The notes: generated from the letters alone by a model not told the origin. DNA of 64,000 bases from Gigaspora rosea (GCA_003550325.1 QKWP01000049.1:261415-325414), one strand, 5' to 3'. Counted from the first letter of the stretch, positions 21,130-32,439 are shown. Made by a program: numbers and translations.

Positions 21130-23057
21130 ATGATCGAAAAACATATTTTAAGTTTTTTATTAATTTTGTCAATTTCGATAATATATAAGTCATTCGAAAT
21201 AAATATCAATGAAGGTTTCATCATTCGTTCTGCAATACCAATTAAAAATAAAACTTGGGAAAATTATAATGGAAGAATTCATATTTCACCAAAAGCCATT
21301 TTTGAACCATCTACACTTGAAGACCTTATTGATATTGTAAACTTAGCAAGGATAAATAATGAAACTATTCGATGTGCTGCTCAAGGTCATACTGTAAGTT
21401 CTCTGTCTGTCACAGAGAGCTATTTAGTGGTAGTTAATAAATTAAATAAGGTCACTGTGCAAAAACATTTCAAATATGGTTGGACAGTTACTGCAGAAGC
21501 AGGTAAACGTTTTATACTTATATATTTATTGCGTAATAAAAATGACATAAAAATGACATAAAATTGAATTATATTTAATTAAACATAGGTACATCATTTT
21601 ATGATCTTGATAACGCACTCCGATTTCATGATCCACCATTAACTCTTGATTCTGAGCCTATTTATGATTCATTTCGAGTATCTGGTGTTGTGGCAACAGG
21701 TGCACATGGTGCAAAGACTTCTTCAGGTATTACGTCTGATCAAGTTTGTTCCATGAAAATTGTTACTGGATCTGGTGAATTACATGAATTTAGCGAAGAA
21801 ATAAATAGTTTGGAATTCAATGCTGCAAAAGTCAACTTAGGTATTTACTAACCTAAACTTTTATTTTTTTTTGATTATTCATTTTTTTTTCCTTCAATAT
21901 TTTAACTTTATTATCATTTAGGTTTACTTGGTATAATCTATTCAGTAACCTTCCGTACGCAACCAATGTACAATCTTCGTTTGACTAATAACTATGTTCC
22001 AGTAACATGGCTTAACAATCCACTGAGAATGAAAAATCTTGTAAACTCATCTGATGGTTTTCAAATATATTATTTTCCGTATAACGGATTCAAGTCGAGC
22101 GATGATCCAAATTTTTATGACTTTAATAAAGATCAAATTGTGGTTAGGACTTGGAAACGAACTAATGAACCTGTGAGCTTCACTCAACAACAACTCGATC
22201 AACTACATAATACTCAAAGACAGAATATTCTTAGACTGTATGGACTCATAAGTAGTGAATTACCAACAAATCCTAGAGCAGCTTCAACTATTGCTGCCTC
22301 AATTTTAACTTCTAATAGCAGTAGTGATGTATATCAGGCTCCTGATGCTATACATAGCATTGCTCACCAACCAAATGCCTTGTATGATTTATCGTCATAT
22401 ACATTCAAAGTTGATCCGGACTTTTCCAATGTCGCTACTGAGGCTTATCACGCAATCCAAACAGTGAGTTTATATTACTATATCTAATATTCTGTTTTTA
22501 ATATTCTATTGGTTCATTATTGTTGTTCTTAGAATAACATTATTATACTGTAGCTATACGAATTTGCAGGGCAAGGAAGATATCCATTAAATTATCTTAT
22601 GGAATTTAGAATCTTAAAATCTGATGAAGCATTATTATCTCCTACTTTCAATCATGATCCTGATGTATTGTATTGTTCATTGGATTTTATGCCAGTTATT
22701 GGTACTCCTTACTATGAAGAGTTTGTTTCATTATTGGCGCAGAGATTTTTTGATAAATACAAAGCAAAGTAAGGAATTATTAAATTTTTTTTTTTTATTT
22801 ACAACTAATTTCATAAAAAACTCACTAAATTATATAAACTTATTTATTATAGACCTCATTGGGCAAAAAATTGGGAATTTGTTCCAAATGTAACATCTTA
22901 TCTTTCTGTTGTTTACTCCGATCAAATTAAATTATTCGAAAAAGTACGTGAAAAGTACGACCCTGATAATATTTTCTTTGATAATAAGTCTTTAGAGGAA
23001 ATCTTTAATGGTGCTTTATCTCAACGAAATGATAAAAACTCAAGAAAAAATAATTAA
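21130..23057 (+). CDS. Secreted FAD-linked oxidase, D-arabinono-lactone oxidase / VAO family, five exons, intact
   Basis: Exons 21130-21502, 21589-21840, 21922-22463, 22554-22768 and 22853-23057 join in frame to 528 residues. All four introns (81 to 90 nt) are GT-AG. The start ATG opens a hydrophobic leader (HILSFLLILSISIIYKSF) that looks like a signal peptide. A FAD-binding type 4 domain spans about residues 50-190, with QGHTVSS at 85-91 (equivalent of the GHS motif, where VAO-family enzymes may hold flavin covalently through His) and TGAHGAK at 161-167. The rest is the ALO-type domain, with PHWAKNWEF at 462-470 near the C-terminus. The family oxidises sugar lactones or similar substrates with O2, making H2O2. 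The true substrate is not deducible. It is the only gene in the window without breaks. Distance from ascorbate-pathway enzymes and the signal peptide suggest an extracellular or wall-associated role. Confidence 0.88.
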
Positions 23058-23693
23058 TTATTATACTATTATTGGATTGAAACTCAAATATATTAAAATT
23101 AGTTAATCAAATATTGGAATATTTTCTATTGTCACGGTGATAAATGGTATGCGGGAAGCTTGTATGAAAATAAGGTCAAAGTGACGATCGATCAATATCT
23201 TGTCGCGTGATGCATGTTGTAAAAGGCCTCTGGGTACCCAACCATATGTTATTTTACTTTTTTTTTTTTTTATATACATTAATTCTTTATTTTATTATTT
23301 GAATATTCCTGTATAAATAAGATACCGTAATCTAATAGAACCCTAAATAGCTGCAAGCCTTACCTTATTTGTAACTTGCACTTTTTGCACTTGGTGCACT
23401 GTACTTTTGAACTGTATCATATGTACTTTTCGAACTGAACTTTTCGCACCATCTGTCCGCCTGAACATTTTGACCCTTCTGAACTATTTGTACTGAACTT
23501 TTTGAACTTTTTGCATTTCATGTATTTTCTGAACTGTTTGAACTTGGCCATATCTATTTTTGAAAGGCAAAGCCAGTTCAAGATATGATGTAATTAGGTA
23601 GTCGAAGAAGTATAATATCACTACCTCTGTTTCTTCAATAAAGATAACTCAGTGTAAGTTAACTTTAATACAAGTTTGACTTGGTTGGGTAAT
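23058..23693. other. 3-prime flank of the oxidase gene with a GAACTTTT minisatellite
   Basis: No gene is seen. At about 23375-23560 the words GAACTTTTTG, CTTTTTGCAC and TTCGAACTGAAC recur roughly every 10 to 20 bp, a short degenerate minisatellite. A poly(T) run lies at 23258-23271. Confidence 0.5.
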
Positions 23694-24243
23694 AACCAGG
23701 TGGCAATCATTTCACCGACAATCACTTCATAGACACGCCATTGCACCAACAAATTATTCACTGATGACAAGTTCATTTTACCAACAGTTCATTTCACCGA
23801 AGCTCATTTCACTGACAAAGTAATTCTGGTCATTTTCGTTAGGATCACATATGGGCGAATTTGACGCAGGTAAATCTCTATGTGATAATTCAGTAATCAG
23901 ATAGGAAATCAGAGATTTTCATTGGAAGTTGCTCTGTTTTATTTCCTTATTTAGGGGACCATTAAAGCCAGGTACCTTTATAGGTTTTTTATTTTTTAAT
24001 TAAAATTAGGTAAGGGTTAGTTAGGAGTTAGGGTTAGAGATGTCTTATAGGTAAAATTGCCTTCCCGTCATTTTTTATTAATGCTCCGAGACAGGTTTAG
24101 ACACTCGTTTCTTGTATTTTTAGTGTTTTTTACTTTTTTCTTTGTTTTTGTCTCATCGGGTTGATCCATGACAATCAAAATTTTACAATTTGATTGGCTG
24201 TAAGTCACGTGATGGTGCCTGGTTTTAAATCTACCCCAGTATC

Positions 24244-24945
24244 GCAAATCTTACGTTTTTGATTACTTTTTTGATACTCCTGTATGTACCCCAAAATTAC
24301 GCTTACTTTTTTGATGCAGATCTGCATATATACACGTGACTTGTGTTCACAAAGGCCCAGTGCATTGTTTTTGCAAAATAATTTTTGGTTACACGCCACT
24401 AGTGTCGTGTAACGTTACACAAGTTTAATTTTGCCCGGCATTAAGCTTAATGCTGGTGGGCACTATCATGATAATGCCCCGGCGGGGTTAGACATAATTC
24501 CGGCCCACCCTAACCCTAAATCTAGGAACCCTAAAAACTAATTGTTCGAAGCAACATCCAATCACAGTACATATACTGGTTACACGACATATGCATCTAG
24601 TACATGTACTGTGATTGGATGTTGCTTCGAACAATTAGTTTTTAGGGTTCCTAGATTTAGGGTTAGGGTGGGCCGGAATTATGTTTAACCCCGCCGGGGC
24701 ATTATCATAATAGTGCCCACCAGCATTAAGCTTAATGCCGGGCAAAATTAGACCTGTGTAATGTTACACGACATTAGCGGTGTGTAACCAAAAATTATTT
24801 TTGCAAAAACAATGCACTTGGCCTTTGTGTAATACAAGTCACGTGTATATATGCAGATCTGCATCAAAAAAGTAAGCGTAATTTTGGGGTACATACAGGA
24901 GTATCAAAAAAGTAAGTGCAGGAGTATCAAAAACGTAAGATTTGC
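24244..24945. mobile_element. 702-bp near-perfect palindromic MITE, 9-bp TSD
   Basis: The ends GCAAATCTTACGTTTTTG and CAAAAACGTAAGATTTGC are exact inverses, and the two halves stay near-perfectly inverted to a centre near 24590. CCCAGTATC precedes (24235-24243) and follows (24946-24954). GC-rich islands (GCCCGGCATTAAGC, CCCCGGCGGGG) and CCCTAACCCTAA-like words lie in both arms. The family end matches 3473-4074. The short minus-strand frame at 24205-24399 is ignored. Confidence 0.9.
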
Positions 24946-24954
24946 CCCAGTATC

Positions 24955-25775
24955 CGGAAAGTCTACGGACACGTACAGATCACGTGATATTTCATCTTAT
25001 GGACACATACCAAAATAATAATTTTTTGATTTAGAAAGCGATCCGGCTAGGCTTTTATACTAAGTTAACCTAATGATTCTAATATTCTTGTTCTCCTGGT
25101 CTTTCCGGTTCTAATGATGGCGAGATTTTTAAAATTTACCCAGTAGAACCGGAGATGTGACCTTTTGAAATTGAGCAACGTTCTAAAAATTATATAAAAA
25201 CGTCGCATAAACTTTATGAGGCTATATCTCCTATTCTACTGGGTTGATCTTATCATCATTTAAACCAGATAGACCTGGAGAACAGGTTTTGTTAGGCGAC
25301 AAAGATGATTAACCTATTATAGAAGCTCAGTCGAATCACTTTTTAATTTAAAAAAGAAAAAAAAATAAGAAATAAATGACCCAGAAGACTTTCGAAATAA
25401 GTTAACCTCTTTTATCACTCTAAGTAAACTTGTTTATCTTATTTTTCTGGTTCAAATGGTGGTAATATTATTAAAATTAGTTCTATATAACTGGAGATAT
25501 AGTCTTCAGAAGTTTATGCGGCGTTTTTATATAATCTTAAAGAACATTGCCAAATTTCGAAAGGTCATATCTTCGGTTCTACTAGACAGGTTCTGACAGT
25601 CTTCCCAATATTAGAACTAGAAAGTCCAGGAGAGCAAATTTTATTAGAATGGTTAACGAGGTTAAATTAGTGCAAAAGTCTTGCCGGATTGCTTTTTAAA
25701 TCAAAAAATTATTATTTTGGTACGTGTCCATAAGATGAAATGTCACGTGATCTGTACGTGTCCGTAGACTTTCCG
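24955..25775. mobile_element. 821-bp foldback element (CGGAAAGTCTACGGACAC), 9-bp TSD
   Basis: CGGAAAGTCTACGGACAC and GTGTCCGTAGACTTTCCG are exact inverted ends, followed by further matched arms (GATCACGTGA, TTCATCTTATGGACAC, AAAATAATAATTTTTTGATT). CCCAGTATC lies at 24946-24954 and again at 25777-25785. Internal sub-repeats with GTTCTAATGATGG / CCAGTAGAACCGG add smaller inverted pairs. It is non-coding. Confidence 0.88.
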
Positions 25776-26122
25776 CCCCAGTATCACTATCAAAAATTCA
25801 CCCCACGTAATTATTGGCCAATAAATGATCATAATTTGGTGTAATGTAACATAATCAGGAAAACTCAAAACAAATGTCTCAAACTGTCTCTTTTGTCAAA
25901 AAAAGCTTATTTCTCAAAAGTTTGCATAAGAAACTGCTTTATTTAACTAAAAATTTTGGTACTGATTACGTGGGGCGAATTTTTGATGTGATACTGGGTA
26001 GATTGGCTTTATCGGATCCTTTATTTAGTAATGTGCAATTAGAAGTTAATTACAACAAATATCACATCAATCTCATGCAGTAAATTGATTGGTCGATTAT
26101 ACAAATTCATAATTTGTTTATA

Positions 26123-26481
26123 TAGGCCCTCAAAAGTAGAAACTAGACAATTTGGCAGATCACGGGTTTTGAGAAAATCGGCAAAAACTATTTAGTTACA
26201 CAAAATCAAAACAATCTAAAAATAGTATATTCATGATGAACAAACCTGTTTAAACAGGATTATTAGATATGTAGACTAAAATTGCTTTTAAAATCTCAGT
26301 AAATCTATTTTTAAATTATAGTGTCAAAAGCTTTTAACAGTTGTATCACAAAAATTTATTAAGTGATCAGACTTTCATTATTAAATAAAAAAGTTAGGGC
26401 TTTAAATTTTACACCTGATCAATCAAACAGGTTAATTTTTAAAAAATTGTCAAACTGTCTGGTTTCTACTTTGAGGGCCCA
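26123..26481. mobile_element. 359-bp TA-flanked MITE (GGCCCTCAAA-GTAGAAAC)
   Basis: TAGGCCCTCAAAAGTAGAAAC at the left and GTTTCTACTTTGAGGGCCCA at the right are inverted ends, with AGACAATTTGGCA / AAACTGTCTGG as inner matches. TA is present outside both ends, as in Tc1/mariner insertions. It is non-coding. Confidence 0.75.
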
Positions 26482-26673
26482 TATGTCAATATATATGTAG
26501 ATCATTTCTTGGATTATCATATTGAAATGAGTCAAATCCACTCATATAAGGATAGAATTAGGGTTAAAGTTAGTGTACTTTATAGAAAAAACCTTGTCAG
26601 TGAAATGAACTGTTGCTGTTGGTAAGGGGCATCTATAAATAATGTTATGTACCCCTCATAGTAGCGCTTGACC

Positions 26674-27805
26674 AGGACCCCGAAGGATACATAAAATACT
26701 GAGATCTGGCTTTGTATAGACATATATATAATTTTTCCATATGTCATATGTTTAAATTTGTATAACCAACTGGTAATTTTTGGAAAAGTTAGGTGTTTAT
26801 TTGTATAACAAAGACGATCTTTATAACAAGTACAATCTTTTTTTGTATAACGATACTATATATACATCAGGAAAATCTTTAAGTAGATATAAATCGATAT
26901 ATACCGTATGTTGCAGCTACCTTTTTTTGCCGATTTTTAACAAAAAAAAACCCCGTGGGTAGCTTATTTACTATTTTAAGTAATTTAAAGCACAATAAAG
27001 GGGTAGCTTATTTTTGAATACAAAACTTTAATAAGTAAAATAAATAAATAAATATGCTGTAGACAATAAATAAATATGCTGTAGACGATAAATAAATATG
27101 TTATAAACAATAAATAAATATGCAGAAAAAAATCGGGAGTAACTTATAAAGTGATTTTTGGTCAATCGATTATAGTCGCTACATAGTAAATCTAAATTTT
27201 ACTAATCGCATAAGTAACATTGTTCAGCAGATCAAAATACGCGTGCCCTGAAAATTTCATACAAATCGGAGAACTTTTTATTATTTGACTTTAATTTTTA
27301 AGTTCAACGGTTTTTTTTTTATAAAAAAAAATCCGTTGAACGTAAAAATTAAAAGTCAAATAATAAAAAGTTCTCCGATTTGTATGAAATTTTCAGAGCA
27401 CGCGTATTTTGATCTGCTGAACAATGTTACTTATGCGACTTTAATCGATTTGCTTAGTAAAATTTAGACTTTAATATGTAGCAACGTTCATCGATCGTAT
27501 GGGTAGCTTATTTTCGGAACTAAAAATTTTGTTGTTGAATTTGAACACGGTTAACTACCGCCCTTCTTTTTCTAGATAGGTTTCTGATTTTCTCTTCGTC
27601 ACTTTTTTTTGTATAATTATGTTTTTGGCTTTGGTGATTAACATGATCATACTGGTACTCAGATCTGAAATTGTATAATTTATACAGTAGTAAATTTGAA
27701 CTTATATGATAATTTTGTATAAAGCTTTTAATAAAATTAAGTGTATAAAGTTACATTAAAATTTTGAGTCTGGATCTGAGTTATATATGTATCCTTCGGG
27801 GTCCT
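26674..27805. mobile_element. MITE-B, 1132 bp, AGGACCCCGAAGGATAC ends, 8-bp TSD
   Basis: The 17-bp ends AGGACCCCGAAGGATAC are perfect inverted repeats. GCTTGACC flanks both sides (26666-26673 and 27806-27813). Inside is a strong central palindrome (arms around AAGTCAAATAATAAAAAGTT and CACGCGTATTTTGATC, centre near 27315). A second copy with its own TSD is at 40069-41184. Small frames at 26780-26962 and 27285-27467 fall in the palindrome and are not genes. Confidence 0.93.
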
Positions 27806-28067
27806 GCTTGACCCCCCTACTATATAAAAATTTTTTCAAAATCTGTATGTTTATATATAAAATTTTACAAAAACTTGAATATATTGTAACATAGTAATTT
27901 GATTTAGATGATTTAGGTACTATTCAATTCGTCTCAGTGAGATGAATCCAATGATACCAAAATCATTTCATTTAAATCACTGGATCAAAGTTATTCACAA
28001 AAAACTATTGATTTTATAGTAATTTTATAAGAAAACATAATAACCAATAGTATTTGGAATTCCTTTG

Positions 28068-28274
28068 GGGGCATCCATAAATAACGTTATGTACCCCCTC
28101 ATAGTAGCGCTGGACCCCCCTCTACTATATAAAAAAATTTTTCACACTGGTTCAATTTTTAGCCAATTTTTTCTAAAAAAATTACGTTATATTTTTTTGA
28201 CCCTCCCTACTTATTGAGAAAAATGTTATCATTCATCCAACCCCCTCTTGTATAATGTTATTTATGGATGCCCC
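28068..28274. mobile_element. Short GGGGCATCC element nested in its own family
   Basis: GGGGCATCCATAAATAACG and TTATTTATGGATGCCCC are inverted ends about 200 bp apart. The internal CCCCCTCATAGTAGCGC and ACCCCCTCTTG match the ends of the larger copy. TTT flanks both sides but is not informative. It is a compact, perhaps full-length, member, and it shows the target sequence in which MITE-B inserted. Confidence 0.7.
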
Positions 28275-28574
28275 TTTTGATTAGTGATCTAAATGAAATG
28301 AAATTGGTACCATTCAACTCCTCTCATCGAGACAAGTTGAATATTACCAAAATTATTAAATTTGAACCGCTGGTTCAATTTTTAGACAATTTTTTCTAAA
28401 AAAATTATGTTAAATTTTTTGACCCCCTCTTATTGAGAAAAACATTATCGTTCATCCAACCCTCTTGTATAATATTATTTATGGATGCCCCTAAAATGAA
28501 CTTGTTAGTGAATAATTTGTTGGTAAAATGGCATGTCTATGAAGTAATTGTTAGTGAAATGATTTTAACTGGTT

Positions 28575-29503
28575 AGGGTCTGTATTAGTTAAGATGAATT
28601 AATGATGCAAAGATAATCTAATTGCAATCACTGGATCACAAGATATCATTAATTAAATGCTGCATAAAAAATATAAAAACAATTTGAGAGGTATTCTGAC
28701 AAAAAACAACTTTGGCTATAAGGTAAGTCCTTACGATACTAAGTAAATTGACCTTCTCACTTAAGTAAAAGTTGTTTTAATATAAATTACACATATTCTG
28801 AAATTTTGATAAAATTTGGATGACTTTTTATTAATTGACTACTACAAAATATGTTTCTATGAAAATTTTAAATTTTTTCATAGAAACATATTTTGTAAAA
28901 GTCAATTAATAAAAGTTAACTAAATTTTATCAAAATTTCAGGATAAGTATAATTTTATATTGCGAACAACTTTTACTTAAGTAAGAAAGTTGATTTACTT
29001 AGTATCGTCAGGAGCTATTTGTAATAACTCTCTAATAAAATAATTGTTTATCAAAAGATTGACATATTTTTTCTTTTCATAATTATCAATAAATTAAAAA
29101 AAAATAATAATAGATAATTAGAAATTGATTGATTGATCATATTTATAATAAATCTATATCAATTATATCTTTAATCTATATATATCATTTAATTTTGAGT
29201 CTGTGCATTTTAATGTTTTTGATTGGTTACAATCAATTTTAAAAACTTGTAAACAGAAATTTTGGAATTTTGAAAACTCAAAACAGAAATTTTAGAATTT
29301 TGGAAACTTCTAAACAGAAATTATATCATTATTACGAACTACAAATTTTTAGTATTCTAACAACATTTTGAATTAGGTACTGCTATTTATAGGAGCAGAT
29401 CAAAATTTCAACAAACAGAATCCCAACAGGTCATAATTCTGACAAAAAAATCCTGACAATAAAAATCCTGACAATTCCGACAATATAGAAATCATTAAAT
29501 TTA
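28575..29503. other. A+T-rich DNA with a foldback repeat at 28729-29012
   Basis: CCTTACGATACTAAGTAAATT (28729) and its inverse ending at 29012 bound a palindrome with arms of about 130 bp and a centre near 28875 (TTTTAAATTTTTT). Similar phrases (CTTAGTA.., AAGTTGTT) recur at 53640 and 55080-55500. At 29250-29460, phrases AAACAGAAATTTTGGAATTTT and CCTGACAA repeat; the latter returns inverted at 34905-34970. Confidence 0.6.
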
Positions 29504-29507
29504 TTTA

Positions 29508-29882
29508 AGGGTAGGGTGTACGTAGATTATTTTTTATATGATCTACATGGTAGATTGAATTTTTATATAGTAAATAAAAATATGCATCTAATTAAACTTT
29601 TTATTATCTAAGTCAATTTTTACCATATTTATATAATATATAGTTTAAAGTAGCTTGTTTATAATAGTAAAGTTGTAAGAAATGCATCTCTTTAAAAAAA
29701 ATAAACTTCATATAGAATTAAATTTTTCGAGGTCACTATATGTTTTTCCTGGGTTACACAAAAATTTGATAATCCTCATTGGTCGAATCATATGATGTTT
29801 ATATGTAAATCATATGATATGGTTATACAAAGTTGATCTATAATCTATTTTATATGAAAATAGAAATATTAACACCCTATCC
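29508..29882. mobile_element. 375-bp element with GGGTAGGGTGT ends and TTAA flanks
   Basis: GGGTAGGGTGT and ACACCCTATCC are inverted ends, each flanked by TTAA. This can be read as a TTAA duplication (piggyBac-like), or as TA duplication with ends starting AGGG. The interior includes TAGATTATTTTTTATATGATC and TAATCTATTTTATATGAAA inverted pairs. It is non-coding. Confidence 0.6.
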
Positions 29883-29962
29883 TTAAGTTAGGTTAGATTA
29901 GGTGAATGCCTAGGATAGGGTTAGGGTGATGCCTGGGCTAGAGTTTGGTTTAGTTGATTTTC

Positions 29963-30322
29963 ATCAGGAAATTATAAACATTAATAATCTGTAGTGATCT
30001 TCAAATTTATCAAATAAGTGCAGAATCTTGTTTAAAAAATTGCAAAAATCTTCAAAATTTAGATTTTTGCAGTTCTTCGCAAATTTTTTGTCAAAAATCT
30101 GTGAAAATATTTAAAAAGTATAATATTTGCAGATTATAATAGAATCAGGAAATTAAAACATTAATAATCTGTAGTGATCTTTAAATTTATCAAATAAGTG
30201 CAGAATCTTGTTTAAAAAATTGCAAAGTTCTTCAAAATTTAGATTTTTGCAGTTTTTCACAGATTTTTTGCCAAAAATCTGTACAAATTTTTAAAAAATA
30301 TAGTCTTTGCAAATTATAATAG
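29963..30322. repeat. Direct tandem duplication, 181-bp unit, two copies
   Basis: ATCAGGAAATTATAAACATT at 29963 and ATCAGGAAATTAAAACATT at 30144 start two copies that stay aligned through GTGCAGAATCTTGTTTAAAA and TTTGCAGTT to GCAAATTATAATAGA. They are about 90 percent alike by eye. The preceding segment (29883-29960) is rich in TTAGGTTAG / TAGGGTTAGGG words. Confidence 0.8.
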
Positions 30323-30329
30323 ATACCAC

Positions 30330-31667
30330 CTATTATAATTTGCGATAATCTCCAAAATTATAACTATAATACTTACCTGCTAATAAGAACACAATGTGAA
30401 AAACAATAAACAAAACAAACCAATAAATAAAAAAAGCGCGTTTTTTTTATTTTTTATTTTTATTTTTTTTTAATTTATTATTTTTTAAAATTCGAATAAA
30501 AACAATAATGGGAATAAAAAGTAAATTTCCGGTTATTCCTATAATAAGGAATAACTAGAATTTATTTTTATTCCCATATGCATATATGTACATGTTCACT
30601 ACTTAAAAAAAAATTTTTAAATTTTTTTTTTTATTTTTATTATTATTTTTTAATTATCGTTATTTATTTTTTTTAAAAAATTTTCTTTTGTTAATAATAG
30701 ATAGAATTTAGACCTAAAGACTACTAGTAGTACAGTTAGAAGAATAGGTTAAAAATCTAGAAAAATATATATATAAATAATTTTTGTATACAAAAATCTG
30801 ATCAATACTATAGTTTAGTTTGGCAGAATTTTTTTTAATATTAATAATAAACTTGTTTTCAAATGTACTACGTGTAGTACACTATAAATACTAAATTTGT
30901 TATAAATTTTTTTAATAGAATTAGTAAATTTAAATTTAAAATATATAAAAAATGTTTATAGCTTACTATATTAAAAGTTTTATTATTAGTTATATTATAA
31001 AAAATATTATTTCTACTAGTTGATAAACATTACTATTTTAGTATTTCATATAGGTTCATTAGTTTTTTAACCATAATTTTAAAAAAATTTTATTAAATAA
31101 ATTTTTGTTTAAATTTATTAGAAGTTGTTAAAAACTAACTTTTAATTCTAATTTATGAAATTTATCAACATTTAAGCTGATATATTAAGAGTAACATAAG
31201 TGTAAAATTTAAAAAATTAAATGTAGTTTTTAATATAAAATTTATAAGTAAAATTTTACTAGTAAAATGACTAAAAATAACCAAGTTTCAAAGATCACTA
31301 AAAAATTTAAAAGACTATTTAAAGTTATAATATTTTTTTTATATATGCGATTTACCCAAAGTATCTTGCAAATATATTTTAATAGATTTTTTATTATTAA
31401 AATTAGTCAATAATTGGCCTTAAATGGTATCACCATATAGTACAAAGTACTACTAGTAGTACGTCTAAATCCTATCCATTAAACAAATCTTTTTATTTTT
31501 ATTAATTAATTATTATTTTTTTTATTGCTTTATTTTTTATTTTTTTTTGTTGCTTTATTTCTTTTTTTCTTTTTTATCACTTTATTTTTTTTCTTTTTTT
31601 TTTTAATTATTTTATTTTTTTTAATTATTTTATTTTTTTTAATTATTTTATTTTTTTTAATTATTTT
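30330..31667. other. Low-complexity A+T DNA with a possible inverted-end element
   Basis: GATAGAATTTAGAC followed by TACTAGTAGTAC (30699-30735) and its inverse (31448-31480: GTACTACTAGTAGTAC, then GTCTAAATCCTATC) suggest an element of about 790 bp, but no TSD is clear. From 31500 the sequence becomes a TTTTTTTAATTATTTTA tandem array running into the gap. Confidence 0.45.
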
Positions 31668-32439
31668 NNNNNNNNNNNNNNNNNNNNNNNNNNNNNNNNN
31701 NNNNNNNNNNNNNNNNNNNNNNNNNNNNNNNNNNNNNNNNNNNNNNNNNNNNNNNNNNNNNNNNNNNNNNNNNNNNNNNNNNNNNNNNNNNNNNNNNNNN
31801 NNNNNNNNNNNNNNNNNNNNNNNNNNNNNNNNNNNNNNNNNNNNNNNNNNNNNNNNNNNNNNNNNNNNNNNNNNNNNNNNNNNNNNNNNNNNNNNNNNNN
31901 NNNNNNNNNNNNNNNNNNNNNNNNNNNNNNNNNNNNNNNNNNNNNNNNNNNNNNNNNNNNNNNNNNNNNNNNNNNNNNNNNNNNNNNNNNNNNNNNNNNN
32001 NNNNNNNNNNNNNNNNNNNNNNNNNNNNNNNNNNNNNNNNNNNNNNNNNNNNNNNNNNNNNNNNNNNNNNNNNNNNNNNNNNNNNNNNNNNNNNNNNNNN
32101 NNNNNNNNNNNNNNNNNNNNNNNNNNNNNNNNNNNNNNNNNNNNNNNNNNNNNNNNNNNNNNNNNNNNNNNNNNNNNNNNNNNNNNNNNNNNNNNNNNNN
32201 NNNNNNNNNNNNNNNNNNNNNNNNNNNNNNNNNNNNNNNNNNNNNNNNNNNNNNNNNNNNNNNNNNNNNNNNNNNNNNNNNNNNNNNNNNNNNNNNNNNN
32301 NNNNNNNNNNNNNNNNNNNNNNNNNNNNNNNNNNNNNNNNNNNNNNNNNNNNNNNNNNNNNNNNNNNNNNNNNNNNNNNNNNNNNNNNNNNNNNNNNNNN
32401 NNNNNNNNNNNNNNNNNNNNNNNNNNNNNNNNNNNNNNN
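31668..32439. other. Assembly gap (772 N)
   Basis: A run of N flanked on both sides by the same TTATTTTTTTTAA simple repeat. The gap probably marks an unassembled simple-repeat tract. The long frame that crosses it is an artefact. Confidence 0.98.

Larger units (their letters stand above)
24231..26001. mobile_element. CTACCCCAGTATCAC element, split by two later insertions
   Basis: CTACCCCAGTATC (24231-24243), resumed at 25786 as ACTATCAAAAATTCACCCC, has its inverse at 25965-26001 (GGGGCGAATTTTTGATG, then ATACTGGGTAG). The left inverted end is interrupted after CCCAGTATC by elements at 24244-24945 and 24955-25775. Its interior (GTGTAATGTAACATAATC, TTTTGTCAAAAAAAGC) resembles 32715-32790. Frame 25874-26083 lies inside and is not credible. 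Confidence 0.55.
23848..26547. mobile_element. CATATGGGC-type element carrying nested elements
   Basis: CATATGGGCGAATTTGAC at the left and GTCAAATCCACTCATATA at the right are imperfect inverted ends. They resemble the ends of 33172-33528 and 53216-53477. AGGAT flanks both sides and may be a short TSD. The part at 23990-24230 (TAGGGTTAGAGATGTC, TTCCCGTCATTTTTTATTAATG) is matched by a worn copy at 51830-52090. Elements at 24231, 24244, 24955 and 26123 lie inside. Confidence 0.5.
26626..28491. mobile_element. GGGGCATCCATAAATAA element, TAA target duplication, PIF/Harbinger-like
   Basis: GGGGCATCTATAAATAA and TTATTTATGGATGCCCC are inverted ends. TAA lies on both sides (26623-26625 and 28492-28494), and joining the flanks restores the host phrase GTTGGTAAAATGAAC seen elsewhere in that family. 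A 3-bp TAA duplication is typical of PIF/Harbinger. A 1132-bp MITE (26674-27805) and a second GGGGCATCC copy (28068-28274) are inside. No transposase is present. Confidence 0.75.
23694..28574. mobile_element. Foldback element of the TTCACCGACAA family inflated by nested insertions
   Basis: The left arm (about 23694-23850) and right arm (26545-26622 plus 28495-28574) are inverted and carry clusters of TTCACCGACAA / TTCATTTTACCAACAG words. The compact relative at 49025-49341 shows the same arms joined by a centre of only about 45 bases, so nearly all of the 4.9 kb here is later insertions. One (23848-26547) splits the centre and another (26626-28491) splits the right arm at GGTAA. No coding sequence belongs to it. 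Confidence 0.7.
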
